Positions 40,475 through 49,361 of a stretch of 57,147 nt of DNA are shown here, piece after piece. The first letter of the stretch is position 1, and each line of letters opens with the position of its first letter. The notes below the pieces were generated by a model. The model did no database searches and was not told the origin of the DNA. It saw only the letters and a list, made by a program, of their open reading frames with translations. The stretch lies in NCBI GenBank assembly GCA_002167435.2, contig NHBR02000023.1, positions 1 to 57,147 on the forward strand. Direction: 5' to 3'. The stretch is from Allomuricauda sp. TMED12 (GTDB taxonomy: Bacteria > Bacteroidota > Bacteroidia > Flavobacteriales > Flavobacteriaceae). The translations under genes were made by a program, and so were the position numbers.

Positions 40475-41551
40475 ATGTCGGAAGAAAGATTAATGTCGAA
40501 AAAGAAACCTGCCTATCCCGTAAGTAAGGAGCTGGACAAATATTTGGATTATTACAACCGAAAAATCGAGATTCCCATTCATTATGAAGACCTTCTTCGG
40601 TTTTCAGGAAGTGTGGCTGTTTACGATGCGAACGATGAAGATACCCTTTGGGTAAGGGTTTTTTATCCTGAGTTTGACCGCGATGAAATCGATCTGGCCT
40701 TAAAGCGGGTGTACTCCAATTTCGTTTCGGATGGTAGCGATTCCATTTTCCCATATCTGAATGTGGATTATGTGGACTATTGCACCTTTGGTAATTCAAA
40801 GCCGTTTAGAATAAAGGTTAGAAATATTTTAAATGACAATTATACCTTGTTATATGTAAAAAAAACCGATGCTTCCCGAGTTTATGGTTTGGAGTTGGAG
40901 CACATGCTTTCCCCTTACAATTTAAACTTTGTGATTTATGAGAATACACTCATCGAAGAACATATTGTCGGTATTCCTGGAGATGTTTTTATGAAGAAAA
41001 ACCTCCCGGAATGCACAGAATTTGAAAAAGCACAAATTGCCAAAGAGTTCGTAAAGTTTAATGAAAGGTGCATGATCCGTCTATTGGGCGATATGCGTTC
41101 CTATAATTATGTAATTGTCCCCACCCATGATTTTGATAGTGTTGTCCATAAAATAAGGGCCATCGATTTTGATCAGCAGTCCTATGAAGGAAAAATAAAA
41201 GTGTATCGCCCTCAGTTTTTTAAGGAGAACAAGATTATGGTCGACTTGGTCCAGAGTAAGTTAACCATAGATTCCGTAAACCAATATATCGTGGAGGAGC
41301 GTTCCATTATTGCAAAACGAATATTAAGTTGGGGCCGTAGGCTAAAAAGACTTTTGGATGCATGCATAGCAGATAACATAGCACCTCCTGAAAATATAGA
41401 AATGCTAAAACACCAATTGCAAGAGCTAACAGGGGATATTAACTTTAGGGATAGTAAGAATATGGGTGAAATATTGACCCATGCTCTCGATTTTGTAAAA
41501 CGCAATTACGAAGATGTGAGTATGAAACAGATCATTGAGAAAAAGTTCTAG
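40475..41551 (+). CDS. Conserved protein of unknown function, 358 aa
   Basis: I recognise no named domain. It looks cytoplasmic and soluble with no signal or membrane helix. An N-terminal half contains PIHYEDLLRFSGSVAVYDAN and WVRVFYPEFDRDEIDLALKR; the middle has KNLPECTEFEKAQIAKEFVK, and IRAIDFDQQSYEGKIKVYRP resembles a helix-strand-turn around an Asp-Phe-Asp, loosely kinase-like. The C-terminus is helical. Proteins of this length and look are widespread among Flavobacteriia. An alternative start six codons in (MSKKKPAYPVSKELD) is possible. Its stop codon overlaps that of the convergent nucleoid protein gene. Confidence 0.8.
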   Translation: MSEERLMSKKKPAYPVSKELDKYLDYYNRKIEIPIHYEDLLRFSGSVAVYDANDEDTLWVRVFYPEFDRDEIDLALKRVYSNFVSDGSDSIFPYLNVDYVDYCTFGNSKPFRIKVRNILNDNYTLLYVKKTDASRVYGLELEHMLSPYNLNFVIYENTLIEEHIVGIPGDVFMKKNLPECTEFEKAQIAKEFVKFNERCMIRLLGDMRSYNYVIVPTHDFDSVVHKIRAIDFDQQSYEGKIKVYRPQFFKENKIMVDLVQSKLTIDSVNQYIVEERSIIAKRILSWGRRLKRLLDACIADNIAPPENIEMLKHQLQELTGDINFRDSKNMGEILTHALDFVKRNYEDVSMKQIIEKKF

Positions 41552-42606
41552 CTTTTCTGTTCCTTGTTGAAATACACAAGGTAGTAGTACATCTGTCTTT
41601 CCTCATCCCAACCTTTTTCCACAAACTTTTCAGCAGATTCCGGGTTGATGAAATCCATTTTAATCTGAATGTTGGTGTCCAGGTTGATGACGTTTTTAAT
41701 TTTCTTACGGGCATCACTCACCGCCTTATTGGCTATGTCAAAATTAGAAACGTCTTCTATACTGTACTTGGGCCCTTTTTCAACTTTGTAGTGCTTAAAC
41801 TCAGGAATCAATTCTGGATTTTCCATCACCTCGTTCAAAAATGAGGTTTCCTCAAAATTGTCGTTTTTCGCAAAGTGGTTCACTGCTCGGTTCATGAACA
41901 TTACTTCTTGTTGCTTGTCCTCGGCAGGTAGAACAACATCTTTAGCGAAGTTCTGGCAGAATTTAAGATAATTCTTGGTGTAAAAATTTTCATCCGTTAA
42001 TGGGGCAACGCCCAAGAAGTTTTCCAACCAATATTTGGCATCGTAGCGATTGCTGTCCACAGAAAGTACTTTGTACCCCTCTTCTTTACTGGTGTTGAAA
42101 ACAATACAGCCTTTATCCAGTTTGTTGATATTGATTCCTTGACGAATCAAAATCTCCAAGTTCTGTTCATTTTCTTCAAATTGAAGGAAATCATGCTTCA
42201 ATTCACTTTTAAAAATACCAACGGCATCTGTTTTTTGGTTATCGATTACCATATCTGAAAAGTGAACCACATAAACCTCACCACTTTTAATATGTGGATG
42301 ATTGGATTGTTCAAAAAGGTGTGTAGTTATCTTTTTGGAGAGTCTATGGTTGTCGGATGGATTATCAAATATTTCGGAAACCGAGTTACAAATCTCGTTG
42401 AATTCCAAATCAACCTCGTGGCTGAACTTATAATAGTTTTCTTCTTTTTCCCTGAAAGGTTTGAAGAAATACTCTTTTAAAAGACCCGACATTTCATCGT
42501 TGAGCGAAAAAGGCTCTGCAGATAAAAAAGCGGATTCATTTTTACTTTTATTGCCAACACGGTGCAGCGATATACTTTCAATTTGGGCGGAATATAGGTT
42601 TAGCAT
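41548..42606 (-). CDS. Nucleoid-associated protein (YejK/NdpA family), 352 aa
   Basis: Cytoplasmic protein of the 37-kDa nucleoid-associated family (YejK). The start MLNLYSAQIESISLHRVGNK and the blocks IFDNPSDNHRLSKKITTHLF, GEVYVVHFSDMVIDNQKTDA, GIFKSELKHDFLQF, GCIVFNTSKEEGYKVLSVDS and ARYDAKYWLENFLGV-like (NRYDAKYWLENFLGVAPL) are in family order. Length is typical (about 340). The role is binding to the nucleoid; the exact function is not settled. It is the last gene of a minus-strand run starting at 47344, and its stop codon shares three bases with the convergent gene's stop. Confidence 0.9.
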   Translation of the reverse strand: MLNLYSAQIESISLHRVGNKSKNESAFLSAEPFSLNDEMSGLLKEYFFKPFREKEENYYKFSHEVDLEFNEICNSVSEIFDNPSDNHRLSKKITTHLFEQSNHPHIKSGEVYVVHFSDMVIDNQKTDAVGIFKSELKHDFLQFEENEQNLEILIRQGININKLDKGCIVFNTSKEEGYKVLSVDSNRYDAKYWLENFLGVAPLTDENFYTKNYLKFCQNFAKDVVLPAEDKQQEVMFMNRAVNHFAKNDNFEETSFLNEVMENPELIPEFKHYKVEKGPKYSIEDVSNFDIANKAVSDARKKIKNVINLDTNIQIKMDFINPESAEKFVEKGWDEERQMYYYLVYFNKEQKS

Positions 42607-42651
42607 TCTTTGGTAAGGTATTAATGGTTAAAACTTAGGTCAAGCGTTCTT

Positions 42652-43155
42652 TTAATTCCAGTTTTCGTCAAAGTCCATATCATCATAACGATCTAAGAGG
42701 TCGTCAAAGTTTCCTTCGTCATCACTTGGCTTTGCCTCAAACTTTTTTTCCGGTGGGGCATCCGGTAGTTCTCCAAAAGTGAACAGTAGGTTGGGGTAAA
42801 CTCGGCCATCTTCCTTGTCAACAATATCTGCTAGTTCCACAAAAAAGGTCCACATGCTAAAAAAGTCGTACACATAAATCAATTTTGGGTTGTCCTCGGT
42901 CATTACATCGTTCAAAGCGGTTTCGTTCATCAAACGGATATCAGAACCGTTCTCGCTCATGTCAAAAAGGGCGATTTCCTCGTCTTGGTTCCATTCTTCG
43001 TCACAAGTATAGAACGAGGCCATTTCACTCCCCTCAAAACCAAAAGCTTGGGTTATGGCATTGTGGAAATCCTCCAAATTACTTTGGTCCTCAATTTCGA
43101 TATCACGAAAGATATCCTCCTCAGCATCAAGTATTATCCTGATTTTATAAATCAT
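42652..43155 (-). CDS. Plasmid pRiA4b Orf3-like (IS1096 passenger TnpR-like) protein
   Basis: Small cytoplasmic protein of 167 residues from the ATG at 43155, giving MIYKIRIILDAEEDIFRDIE; a TTG at 43188 would add 11 residues of poor composition. The pRiA4b_Orf3 domain covers about residues 1-125, with NLEDFHNAITQAFGFEGSEM, ASFYTCDEEWNQDEEIALFD and LIYVYDFFSMWTFFVELADI, the family's Y-D-F-x-x-x-W block. The tail (about 135-167) is Asp/Glu-rich and likely disordered. Despite the name the family is chromosomal in Bacteroidota and not a mark of a transposon; none is seen here. Function unknown. Confidence 0.88.
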   Translation of the reverse strand: MIYKIRIILDAEEDIFRDIEIEDQSNLEDFHNAITQAFGFEGSEMASFYTCDEEWNQDEEIALFDMSENGSDIRLMNETALNDVMTEDNPKLIYVYDFFSMWTFFVELADIVDKEDGRVYPNLLFTFGELPDAPPEKKFEAKPSDDEGNFDDLLDRYDDMDFDENWN

Positions 43156-43197
43156 CCATAAAATTTTAGAGTGGGCACAAAGGTACAATATTAGACC

Positions 43198-44211
43198 TTA
43201 TTTGGCGAACCTGTGCAGTGCAAAAGTCATGGCCGCCAAAAGGAAAAATGCACCAATTTGATGTGCGATTCCTAACCAAAGAGGAACAGCGTAAATTAGC
43301 GTCAGTACTCCCAACAAAAATTGCAATAAAACAAGGGCCAATAGAACTTTCAATCCTTTCTCCTGCAATGGTGTGGTCGTTATTTTTCGGGTTTTGAACC
43401 AAATCAATGCGATAAACCCAACAACAATGTAAGCCAAGTATCGATGTACAAACTGTACGCCGCTTTTTCCTTCAAAAAAGTTCTTGATTACGGGTTGTTG
43501 CTCAATATAAACAGTTTGGTGAATCAGCTTTCCTTCACTCATTAAAGGCCAATGATTGTGAATGAAACCTGCATCCAATCCTGCTACAAAAGCTCCCCAT
43601 ATAATTTGGAGCAATAAAACTACGAGTCCTGCCCGAACAAGATTTCTGATATTCTTGTTAATTTTTTTCCGCTCTGGATAAATAAGGTCCAACGCCACCC
43701 ACAAGCTATAGGCGAAGGTTAGAAACGCAGTGGTCAGGTGTGCGGCCAACCTAAAGTGCGATACATCGGGGCGATCTACAAGGCCGCTTTTGACCATGTA
43801 CCAGCCCAAAAACCCTTGAAATCCTCCCATAAAGAGTAAAATCAGACATTTTTTTATGGTGGGTTTGTCTAATTTTTTAGTCACCAAAAAATAGAAAAAT
43901 GGAATCATGAAAACAACGCCAATAAATCGCCCAATAACCCTATGTAGCCATTCCCAGAAATAAATATCTTTAAACTCTTCGATTCCAAAATGGTTATTGA
44001 GTTTTTGGTATTCGGGATATTGCTTGTACAGTTCAAACGCTTCTTGCCATTCTTGCTCGTTCATTGGGGGAATGGTACCCTGTATCAATTTATAGTCGGA
44101 AATGGAAAGTCCAGAGTGGGTAAGACGCGTTATGCCTCCTACCAAAACCATAACGAAAATGAGAAAACATCCGGTTAGCAACCAATACACTACATATTTG
44201 TTTTTTTTCAT
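43198..44211 (-). CDS. ctaA: Haem A synthase (CtaA/Cox15), 337 aa
   Basis: Integral membrane enzyme that oxidises the C8 methyl of haem O to make haem A for cytochrome c oxidases. Eight helices are expected. Seen: start VYWLLTGCFLIFVMVLVGGI with TRLTHSGLSISDYKLIQGTI (the conserved GGxTRLTxSGLS motif), FKDIYFWEWLHRVIGRFIGV (haem-ligand His), VSHFRLAAHLTTAFLTF, VQFVHRYLAYIVVGFIAL and a late LGIAHQIGAFFLL (His). Length is typical. It overlaps the upstream tRNA nucleotidyltransferase gene by 4 bases, so translation is coupled. No oxidase subunits are nearby. Confidence 0.97.
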   Translation of the reverse strand: MKKNKYVVYWLLTGCFLIFVMVLVGGITRLTHSGLSISDYKLIQGTIPPMNEQEWQEAFELYKQYPEYQKLNNHFGIEEFKDIYFWEWLHRVIGRFIGVVFMIPFFYFLVTKKLDKPTIKKCLILLFMGGFQGFLGWYMVKSGLVDRPDVSHFRLAAHLTTAFLTFAYSLWVALDLIYPERKKINKNIRNLVRAGLVVLLLQIIWGAFVAGLDAGFIHNHWPLMSEGKLIHQTVYIEQQPVIKNFFEGKSGVQFVHRYLAYIVVGFIALIWFKTRKITTTPLQEKGLKVLLALVLLQFLLGVLTLIYAVPLWLGIAHQIGAFFLLAAMTFALHRFAK

Positions 44212-45638
44212 TCCGAGTGGACTTTTAGATTCATTTTTTTGCCTTTTTTCAACATAAAATGGTAGGCGGCTTCATGTTCATTTGGGATTTCACCCTCTAA
44301 AATCGCTTCTTTTATGGCGTCTTTGATGATGCCTATTTCCTTAGAAGGTTTTAGGTTGAAGGTCTTCATGATTTCTTCACCGGAAACAGGCGGTTGGAAA
44401 TTACGAATATGGTCCCGTTCTTCGACCTCCACTATTTTTTGACGAACAATCTTAAAATTGTTCTTGTATTTTTTCTGTTTGCGGGGATTTTTGGTGGTGA
44501 TATCCGCTTCGCACAAGGTCATGAGGTCCTCCACAAAATCACCGGCATCAAAAACCAATCGTCTTACAGCGGAATCGGTTACGTGGTCTTCAGATAGAAT
44601 GATGGGCCTAGAGCTCATTAACACCATTTTCTGAACGAATTTCATTTTCTCGTTCAAAGGCATTCGCAGCCTTTTGAAAAGTTTATACACCATTTTTGCT
44701 CCTACAAATTCGTGCGCATGGAAGGTCCAGCCAATTTTTTTATGAAATTTTTTTGTAGGTGCTTTGCCAATATCATGTAATAATGCAGCCCAGCGCAACC
44801 AAAGGTTGTCTGTGGTTTCTGAGATATTGTCCACTACTTCCAAGGTGTGCCAAAAATTGTCCTTGTGGCGCTGACCTTCTATTTCTTCGATACCTTGCAG
44901 TGCTGTCAATTCGGGTAAAATCAAGGGTAACAATCCTGTTTGGTGCAATAAGTTAAAACCAACAGATGGTTTGGGACTCATCAAAATTTTGTGGAGTTCA
45001 TCCACGATACGTTCCTTGGAAACAATTTTAATACGGTCTTTATTTTCCGTAATTGCCTGCAGTGATTTCAGTTCAATGGTAAAATGCAACTGGGTGGCAA
45101 ACCGGATGGCGCGCATCATTCGTAAAGGGTCATCGGAATAGGTGATTCCCGGCTCCAACGGAGTACTAATGATTTGTCTGTCCAAATCGGCCAAACCATC
45201 AAAAGGATCCAAAAGTTCGCCAAAACTTGCATTGTTCAATGCCAAAGCCATGGCGTTTATGGTAAAATCGCGACGGTTCTGGTCGTCTTCCAAAGTGCCG
45301 TCTTCCACAATGGGCTTACGGCTGTCACGATTGTAACTTTCTTTTCTGGCACCCACAAATTCCAGCTCTAAATCCTTGTGCTTGATCATGGCCGTACCAA
45401 AATTCTTGAATACGGAAATCTCTGGCTTGCCCTTTAACTTGGAGGCGACTTTTTTGGCAAGCTCAATTCCACTGCCTATAGCGACAATGTCGATATCCTT
45501 TGGAGTATTTCTTTTTAAAAAGTAATCTCGAACAAAACCACCGATGACATAAGCGCCGACACCGAGCTCATCTGAAGCTTCGCCAATAAGTTTAAAAATA
45601 GGGTGTTGTATTGCTTCTGTATGGAATTCCTTCGCCAT
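44208..45638 (-). CDS. cca: tRNA nucleotidyltransferase with HD domain, 476 aa
   Basis: Class II nucleotidyltransferase that completes or repairs the CCA end of tRNA. Head domain: GAYVIGGFVRDYFLKRNTPK, then DIDIVAIG (metal aspartates), RKESYNRDSRKP, and RRDFTINAMALAL, FDGLADL, PLRMMRAIRFATQLHFTI. The HD phosphohydrolase-like domain follows (about residues 265-370) with RWAALLHDIGKAPTKKF. The C-terminal RNA-binding part is shorter than in some members. It begins 2 bases after the Sua5 gene stop and overlaps ctaA by 4 bases: compact operon. It could be a tRNA-specific poly(A)/CCA variant; CCA addition is the standard reading. Confidence 0.94.
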   Translation of the reverse strand: MAKEFHTEAIQHPIFKLIGEASDELGVGAYVIGGFVRDYFLKRNTPKDIDIVAIGSGIELAKKVASKLKGKPEISVFKNFGTAMIKHKDLELEFVGARKESYNRDSRKPIVEDGTLEDDQNRRDFTINAMALALNNASFGELLDPFDGLADLDRQIISTPLEPGITYSDDPLRMMRAIRFATQLHFTIELKSLQAITENKDRIKIVSKERIVDELHKILMSPKPSVGFNLLHQTGLLPLILPELTALQGIEEIEGQRHKDNFWHTLEVVDNISETTDNLWLRWAALLHDIGKAPTKKFHKKIGWTFHAHEFVGAKMVYKLFKRLRMPLNEKMKFVQKMVLMSSRPIILSEDHVTDSAVRRLVFDAGDFVEDLMTLCEADITTKNPRKQKKYKNNFKIVRQKIVEVEERDHIRNFQPPVSGEEIMKTFNLKPSKEIGIIKDAIKEAILEGEIPNEHEAAYHFMLKKGKKMNLKVHSE

Positions 45639-45640
45639 TG

Positions 45641-46201
45641 TTATTCCCGGATAACCTTCACCTGTCCGTCGTTACTTAATTTAATGATGGAAGAGGGAGA
45701 AGGGTTTTTATTTTCGTCTTGCAAATTTACCACATAGTCCACTCCTTTTAAAATTTCTTCATCAATATCCTTGAATTGTTTTGGGGTTGGATTGCCCGAA
45801 ACATTGGCCGATGTGGATACAATTGGTTTTCTGAATTTATTGATGAGGTATTGGCAGAATTTATCCGAAGCCACCCGAATAGCTAATGTATTATCTTCTG
45901 CTACTAGGTTGCTGGCAATTCCTATAGGTTCGTCAAAGACAATAGTAGTGGGTTTTGTGGCCAGGTCCATAATGTCGTAGGCGACATCGGGAACTTCTTT
46001 TACATGACGTTCCAACATGGCCTGGTTGGCCACTAAACATATAAGTGCCTTGGAATCCTCTCGTTTTTTTAGGGCGTATACTTTTTTTACTGCTTCGGGG
46101 TTTGTGGCATCGCAGCCTATGCCCCAGACCGTATCGGTTGGGTAAAGAATGAGCCCACCTTCTTGCAGTACTTTATTGCAATTGTTGATTTCCTCGATCA
46201 T
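45641..46201 (-). CDS. L-threonylcarbamoyladenylate synthase (YrdC/Sua5 domain), 186 aa
   Basis: Makes threonylcarbamoyl-AMP from threonine, bicarbonate and ATP for the t6A37 modification of tRNAs. YrdC domain only, without the C-terminal Sua5 domain: GGLILYPTDTVWGIGCDATN, VYALKKREDSKALICLV, PTTIVFDEPIGIASN, and RKPIVSTSANVSGNP (the S-T-S-A-N-x-S-G motif), then SSIIKLSNDGQVKVIRE. Length matches the short form. It starts 9 bases after the GT4 gene stop and runs straight into the tRNA nucleotidyltransferase gene, two tRNA-maturation genes side by side. Confidence 0.95.
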   Translation of the reverse strand: MIEEINNCNKVLQEGGLILYPTDTVWGIGCDATNPEAVKKVYALKKREDSKALICLVANQAMLERHVKEVPDVAYDIMDLATKPTTIVFDEPIGIASNLVAEDNTLAIRVASDKFCQYLINKFRKPIVSTSANVSGNPTPKQFKDIDEEILKGVDYVVNLQDENKNPSPSSIIKLSNDGQVKVIRE

Positions 46202-46210
46202 AAATATGGC

Positions 46211-47344
46211 TTATTTGTGTGTATTATTTTCCGAAAAAACTATGCCTTTAGCTAACTTATATAGTTTGCCAATCTGTTTTTTTTGTTCATAATTATGTTC
46301 AATATGCTTTCTACCCTCAATTCCCATCGATTTAGCCAATCGAAAATCATCACATAGCAGCAGCATATATTCAGCCATTTTACTAGTGTCTTTTTCATTG
46401 ACCAAGAAACCGGTTTTACCGTGTACAACAAGTTCCTTTATGCCCGCATGTCTTGTGCTCACAATGGGTAATCCAGAAGAAGAGGCTTCCATGATACTAA
46501 CTGGGGACCCTTCGGTATCTCCATTTGGAGCCGTAATGGAATGTTGAACAAACGCCAGCGAAGTTTTCATCAAATCGGAGATTTCCTTTTGACTTAAAAT
46601 TCCAGTAAATACTACCGATTTTTCCATCTTAAGTTTGGATATCAAATTTTGACATTCGTTGTAGAGACCATTGGTGTTTCCAACAAAAATTAGTTTTGAA
46701 TCCGGATGTTTTTGTAAGACTGAATTAAATGCTTCTATAGTGTAAAGAGGACCTTTTTTAGGAGTTAGTCTACCAACAGCCAGAAATGTTTTTTGTTGAA
46801 CAGATTCTTCATTTGAATCAAACATTGAAGTATTTACCCCGCAAGGTATTATATGTATTTTATTTTCGGCTGCGCCAAGTCTAACAAGTTGTGATTTCAT
46901 ATCATTTGAAACAACCACAATGCCTGAAGCATATCTAAATAGTTTTGCATACTTGTTTTTATATTCATTAAGCAATTTTTTATCGGTAGCATCGTGTCCG
47001 TGAAAAATAACAATCAATGGAATATTCAGTGCCTTACAGGGTATAACCATGTGAGATGCGCTCATTCCGTAGTTGGCTAACACAACATCAATTTTGTTTT
47101 GATTGAGATATTTTTTCACACCATAGTTACTGAAGAAATTATTTCTTCCCACGAACACTTTTATCATTTTGTGGATGACCCAAAAAAAATAGGGAGTCAA
47201 AAGATTTCCGTCCTCCTTTCTTTCAGGATATCTCCCGCTATGAATTGTATAAGTTTCGCAAAGCGATTGGAATCCATTTATTTGGTCTCTAATAAAGGTT
47301 TCGGAATATGCATGTTTTTCAGTCCGGGTAATACAGATTTTCAT
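46211..47344 (-). CDS. Glycosyltransferase family 4 (GT-B fold), 377 aa
   Basis: Retaining glycosyltransferase, probably adding a sugar to a cell-surface glycan or exopolysaccharide. The N-terminal donor-side half has VVLANYGMSASHMVIPCKAL and LIVIFHGHDATDKK. The C-terminal half has the GT4 block: LAVGRLTPKKGPLYTIEAF, DSKLIFVGNTNGL, the E-x7-E motif in GSPVSIMEASSSGLPIVSTR, and GIKELVVHGKTGFLVN. It resembles WcaL/colanic-acid-type enzymes. It is the first gene of the dense minus-strand run. Two GT2 genes lie just to the right but are not in the same operon. Confidence 0.93.
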   Translation of the reverse strand: MKICITRTEKHAYSETFIRDQINGFQSLCETYTIHSGRYPERKEDGNLLTPYFFWVIHKMIKVFVGRNNFFSNYGVKKYLNQNKIDVVLANYGMSASHMVIPCKALNIPLIVIFHGHDATDKKLLNEYKNKYAKLFRYASGIVVVSNDMKSQLVRLGAAENKIHIIPCGVNTSMFDSNEESVQQKTFLAVGRLTPKKGPLYTIEAFNSVLQKHPDSKLIFVGNTNGLYNECQNLISKLKMEKSVVFTGILSQKEISDLMKTSLAFVQHSITAPNGDTEGSPVSIMEASSSGLPIVSTRHAGIKELVVHGKTGFLVNEKDTSKMAEYMLLLCDDFRLAKSMGIEGRKHIEHNYEQKKQIGKLYKLAKGIVFSENNTHK

Positions 47345-47472
47345 ATTTGATGATTTTCAATGTAGTAAACTGGTTTGCCAAAATAAAAATGGACAACCAG
47401 TATTTCCTTTACCTTCATTATGGTAAGTTTAGATTCGCAAAATTAAGGATATGAGATAACATTTAATATTTC

Positions 47473-47480
47473 TATTTTTG
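47473..47480 (+). promoter_or_regulatory. -7 element directly ahead of the GT2 start codon (possible leaderless transcript)
   Basis: TATTTTTG ends 5 bases before the ATG at 47486, the same geometry as at 11817-11829. Confidence 0.5.
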
Positions 47481-47485
47481 CCCAA

Positions 47486-48319
47486 ATGAGTCAAAAGGAA
47501 ACCGAATCTCCAAAAATATCAGTAATCGTAAGTACTTATAATGCCGAGGAATGGCTTAAAAAAGTGCTCTGGGGATTTAATTGCCAAATTTTCAAGGATT
47601 TTGAGGTAGTAATTGCCGATGATGGTTCAGGACCGAAAACCAAGGAATTATTGGAGGAGATGTCGCAAAAGGTCTTTTACAATATTGTCCACGTATGGCA
47701 AGAGGATGATGGATTCCAAAAGTCGAGAATTCTTAATAAAGCGGTAGAAGCTTGTAATGCGGAATACATTATAATGACGGATGGAGATTGCATTCCACGG
47801 GAGGATTTTGTCGAAGTACATTATATCAATAAAGAACCCGGGTATTTTATTTCTGGCGGTTACTATATGCTTCCGATGAACATTTCCAAAATGATTACGT
47901 TGGAGGATATCGAAAAACAGAATTGTTTTAGTATCCATTGGCTTAAAGAACAGGGTATTCCTAAAACATTTAAGAACAATAAGTTGACGGCAAATGGCAT
48001 TGTTTCTAAGTTGCTGAATACGTTTACGCCCACCAATGCTAGTTGGAATGGTCACAACTCCTCTGGTTGGAAAAAGGATATTTTAAACGTAAATGGTTTT
48101 GATGAGCGGATGCAGTATGGTGGACAAGACCGTGAACTGGGTGAGCGCTTGTTCAATTTTGGTATAAAATCCAAGCAATTGCGTTATAGTGCAGTATGTG
48201 TGCACTTAGATCATAAGCGAGGATATAAAACACCGGAGTCTATCGCAAAAAACCAAGCAATACGCAAGGAGACAAGGTCTAATAAATTAGTTTGGACGCA
48301 CTACGGCATTACCAAATAG
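47486..48319 (+). CDS. Glycosyltransferase family 2 with galactosyltransferase-like C-terminal domain, 277 aa
   Basis: Inverting GT-A enzyme. The Rossmann-like start SVIVSTYNAEEWLKKVL, EVVIADDGSGPKTKELL, and the DxD-type metal site in YIIMTDGDCIPREDFVEV are visible. The C-terminal half contains WKKDILNVNGFDERMQYGGQ followed by DRELGERLFN, the galactosyltransferase-like (Glyco_transf_7C) acceptor motif, typical for LPS or capsule sugar transfer. Its last 19 bases overlap the tail of the convergent GT2 gene. The acceptor is unknown. Confidence 0.93.
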   Translation: MSQKETESPKISVIVSTYNAEEWLKKVLWGFNCQIFKDFEVVIADDGSGPKTKELLEEMSQKVFYNIVHVWQEDDGFQKSRILNKAVEACNAEYIIMTDGDCIPREDFVEVHYINKEPGYFISGGYYMLPMNISKMITLEDIEKQNCFSIHWLKEQGIPKTFKNNKLTANGIVSKLLNTFTPTNASWNGHNSSGWKKDILNVNGFDERMQYGGQDRELGERLFNFGIKSKQLRYSAVCVHLDHKRGYKTPESIAKNQAIRKETRSNKLVWTHYGITK

Positions 48320-49104
48320 TAGGCGAGCTCATTCTTTTTTTCCAATCTTTTCAATTCTCGGAATCTTTCCAAAACCCCTAGAGCATTAAGGTAGCAAATA
48401 GTCCATCCCTTTTTACCGTCTAAAAACCCTAAACGGATGATGTAATGGTTAAAGAATTTCCAAAAGGGTTTTACCACCATTAAAAGGTAATTAAAGTGAT
48501 TTTCTTTATAAAAGTCTTCTTTGGCCTTTAATTGCCCATACTTGAGCATTTTACCCTTGTAATCCTTGTAGTTTTTGTAGCAGTAGTGAGTCAATTTTTC
48601 CTTAAGGATTCCCGATTTGCCATCGACAACCAAGGTTTCGTGTACAATTTTTCTATCCGTAAAGTGAGCTTTACTCTTTCTGAAAAGTCTATGATTTTTA
48701 TCCGTCTGCCAACCACTGTATTTTAGCGGTTCGTTTTGGAACATAAAGCTTCTGTAGAACCAATATGCTTCATGGGCATTCGGATTGTTTATGGTGTCAA
48801 TGATTTCTTTCTGAAGACTTTTGGTGACTACTTCATCTGCATCTAAAAACAAAACCCAATCATTGGAAGCTTGTTTAAGTGTAAATGATTTTTGAGCGGT
48901 AAAATTTTCAAAAGGATTTTGAATTACATTAACTTTTGGATGGTTCAAAAGGTACTCGTATGTACCATCGGTACTATAGGAATCAACAACGATAATTTCA
49001 TCGGCAAAAGAAACGGAATCCAGACATTTTTCAATGTATCCTATTTCGTTGTAGGTGATGATAAGTGCTGATAGTTTTTGCTTTGGGGTGCTCAATCCAG
49101 CCAT
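48301..49104 (-). CDS. Glycosyltransferase family 2 (WaaE/KdtX-like), 267 aa
   Basis: GT2 enzyme resembling the lipopolysaccharide core glucosyltransferase WaaE/KdtX: LSALIITYNEIGYIEKCLDS, DEIIVVDSYSTDGTYEYL, NWVLFLDADEVVTKSLQKEI (D-x-D metal motif), then NEPLKYSGWQTDKNHRLFRK and the basic C-terminal region with VKPFWKFFNHYIIRLGFLDG, which is a marker of this subgroup. Likely works on LPS core or another membrane glycan. It is convergent with the other GT2 gene with a 19-base overlap of coding ends. Start at the ATG 49104 (MAGLSTPKQKLSAL). Confidence 0.93.
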   Translation of the reverse strand: MAGLSTPKQKLSALIITYNEIGYIEKCLDSVSFADEIIVVDSYSTDGTYEYLLNHPKVNVIQNPFENFTAQKSFTLKQASNDWVLFLDADEVVTKSLQKEIIDTINNPNAHEAYWFYRSFMFQNEPLKYSGWQTDKNHRLFRKSKAHFTDRKIVHETLVVDGKSGILKEKLTHYCYKNYKDYKGKMLKYGQLKAKEDFYKENHFNYLLMVVKPFWKFFNHYIIRLGFLDGKKGWTICYLNALGVLERFRELKRLEKKNELAYYLVMP

Positions 49105-49276
49105 AATTTATTGGTGTAGTGTTTGGTATTTTACAAATCTATAACAAAAAAACAGCGTAAAAATTGTCCGACCGTTTATTTTTCTTACAACAATCAACTA
49201 ATCAATTTCCCTACTCCTTTTTTGTTAAAATCTTAAATCCTACTCTTGATAGGTATATAGTAGAGTCGGAAAAAGT

Positions 49277-49319
49277 AATAGGGTTGCTTCATTTTTCTTT
49301 AAAAAAAAGCAACCCTATT
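49277..49319 (-). terminator. Long-loop hairpin downstream of dapD
   Basis: The arms AATAGGGTTGCTT (49277-49289) and AAGCAACCCTATT (49307-49319) match over 13 bases around a 17-base loop. On the minus strand it lies 42 bases past the dapD stop and is followed by a moderately T-rich stretch. Confidence 0.75.
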
Positions 49320-49361
49320 CTGTAAGGGTTATCTTAACAATTAATTTAGTGTTTTCCTTGT

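Noticed and set aside
42652..43155. Possible insertion-sequence passenger gene, from the family name
   Set aside because: No transposase, terminal repeats or target duplication nearby; the family is common as a chromosomal gene in Bacteroidota.
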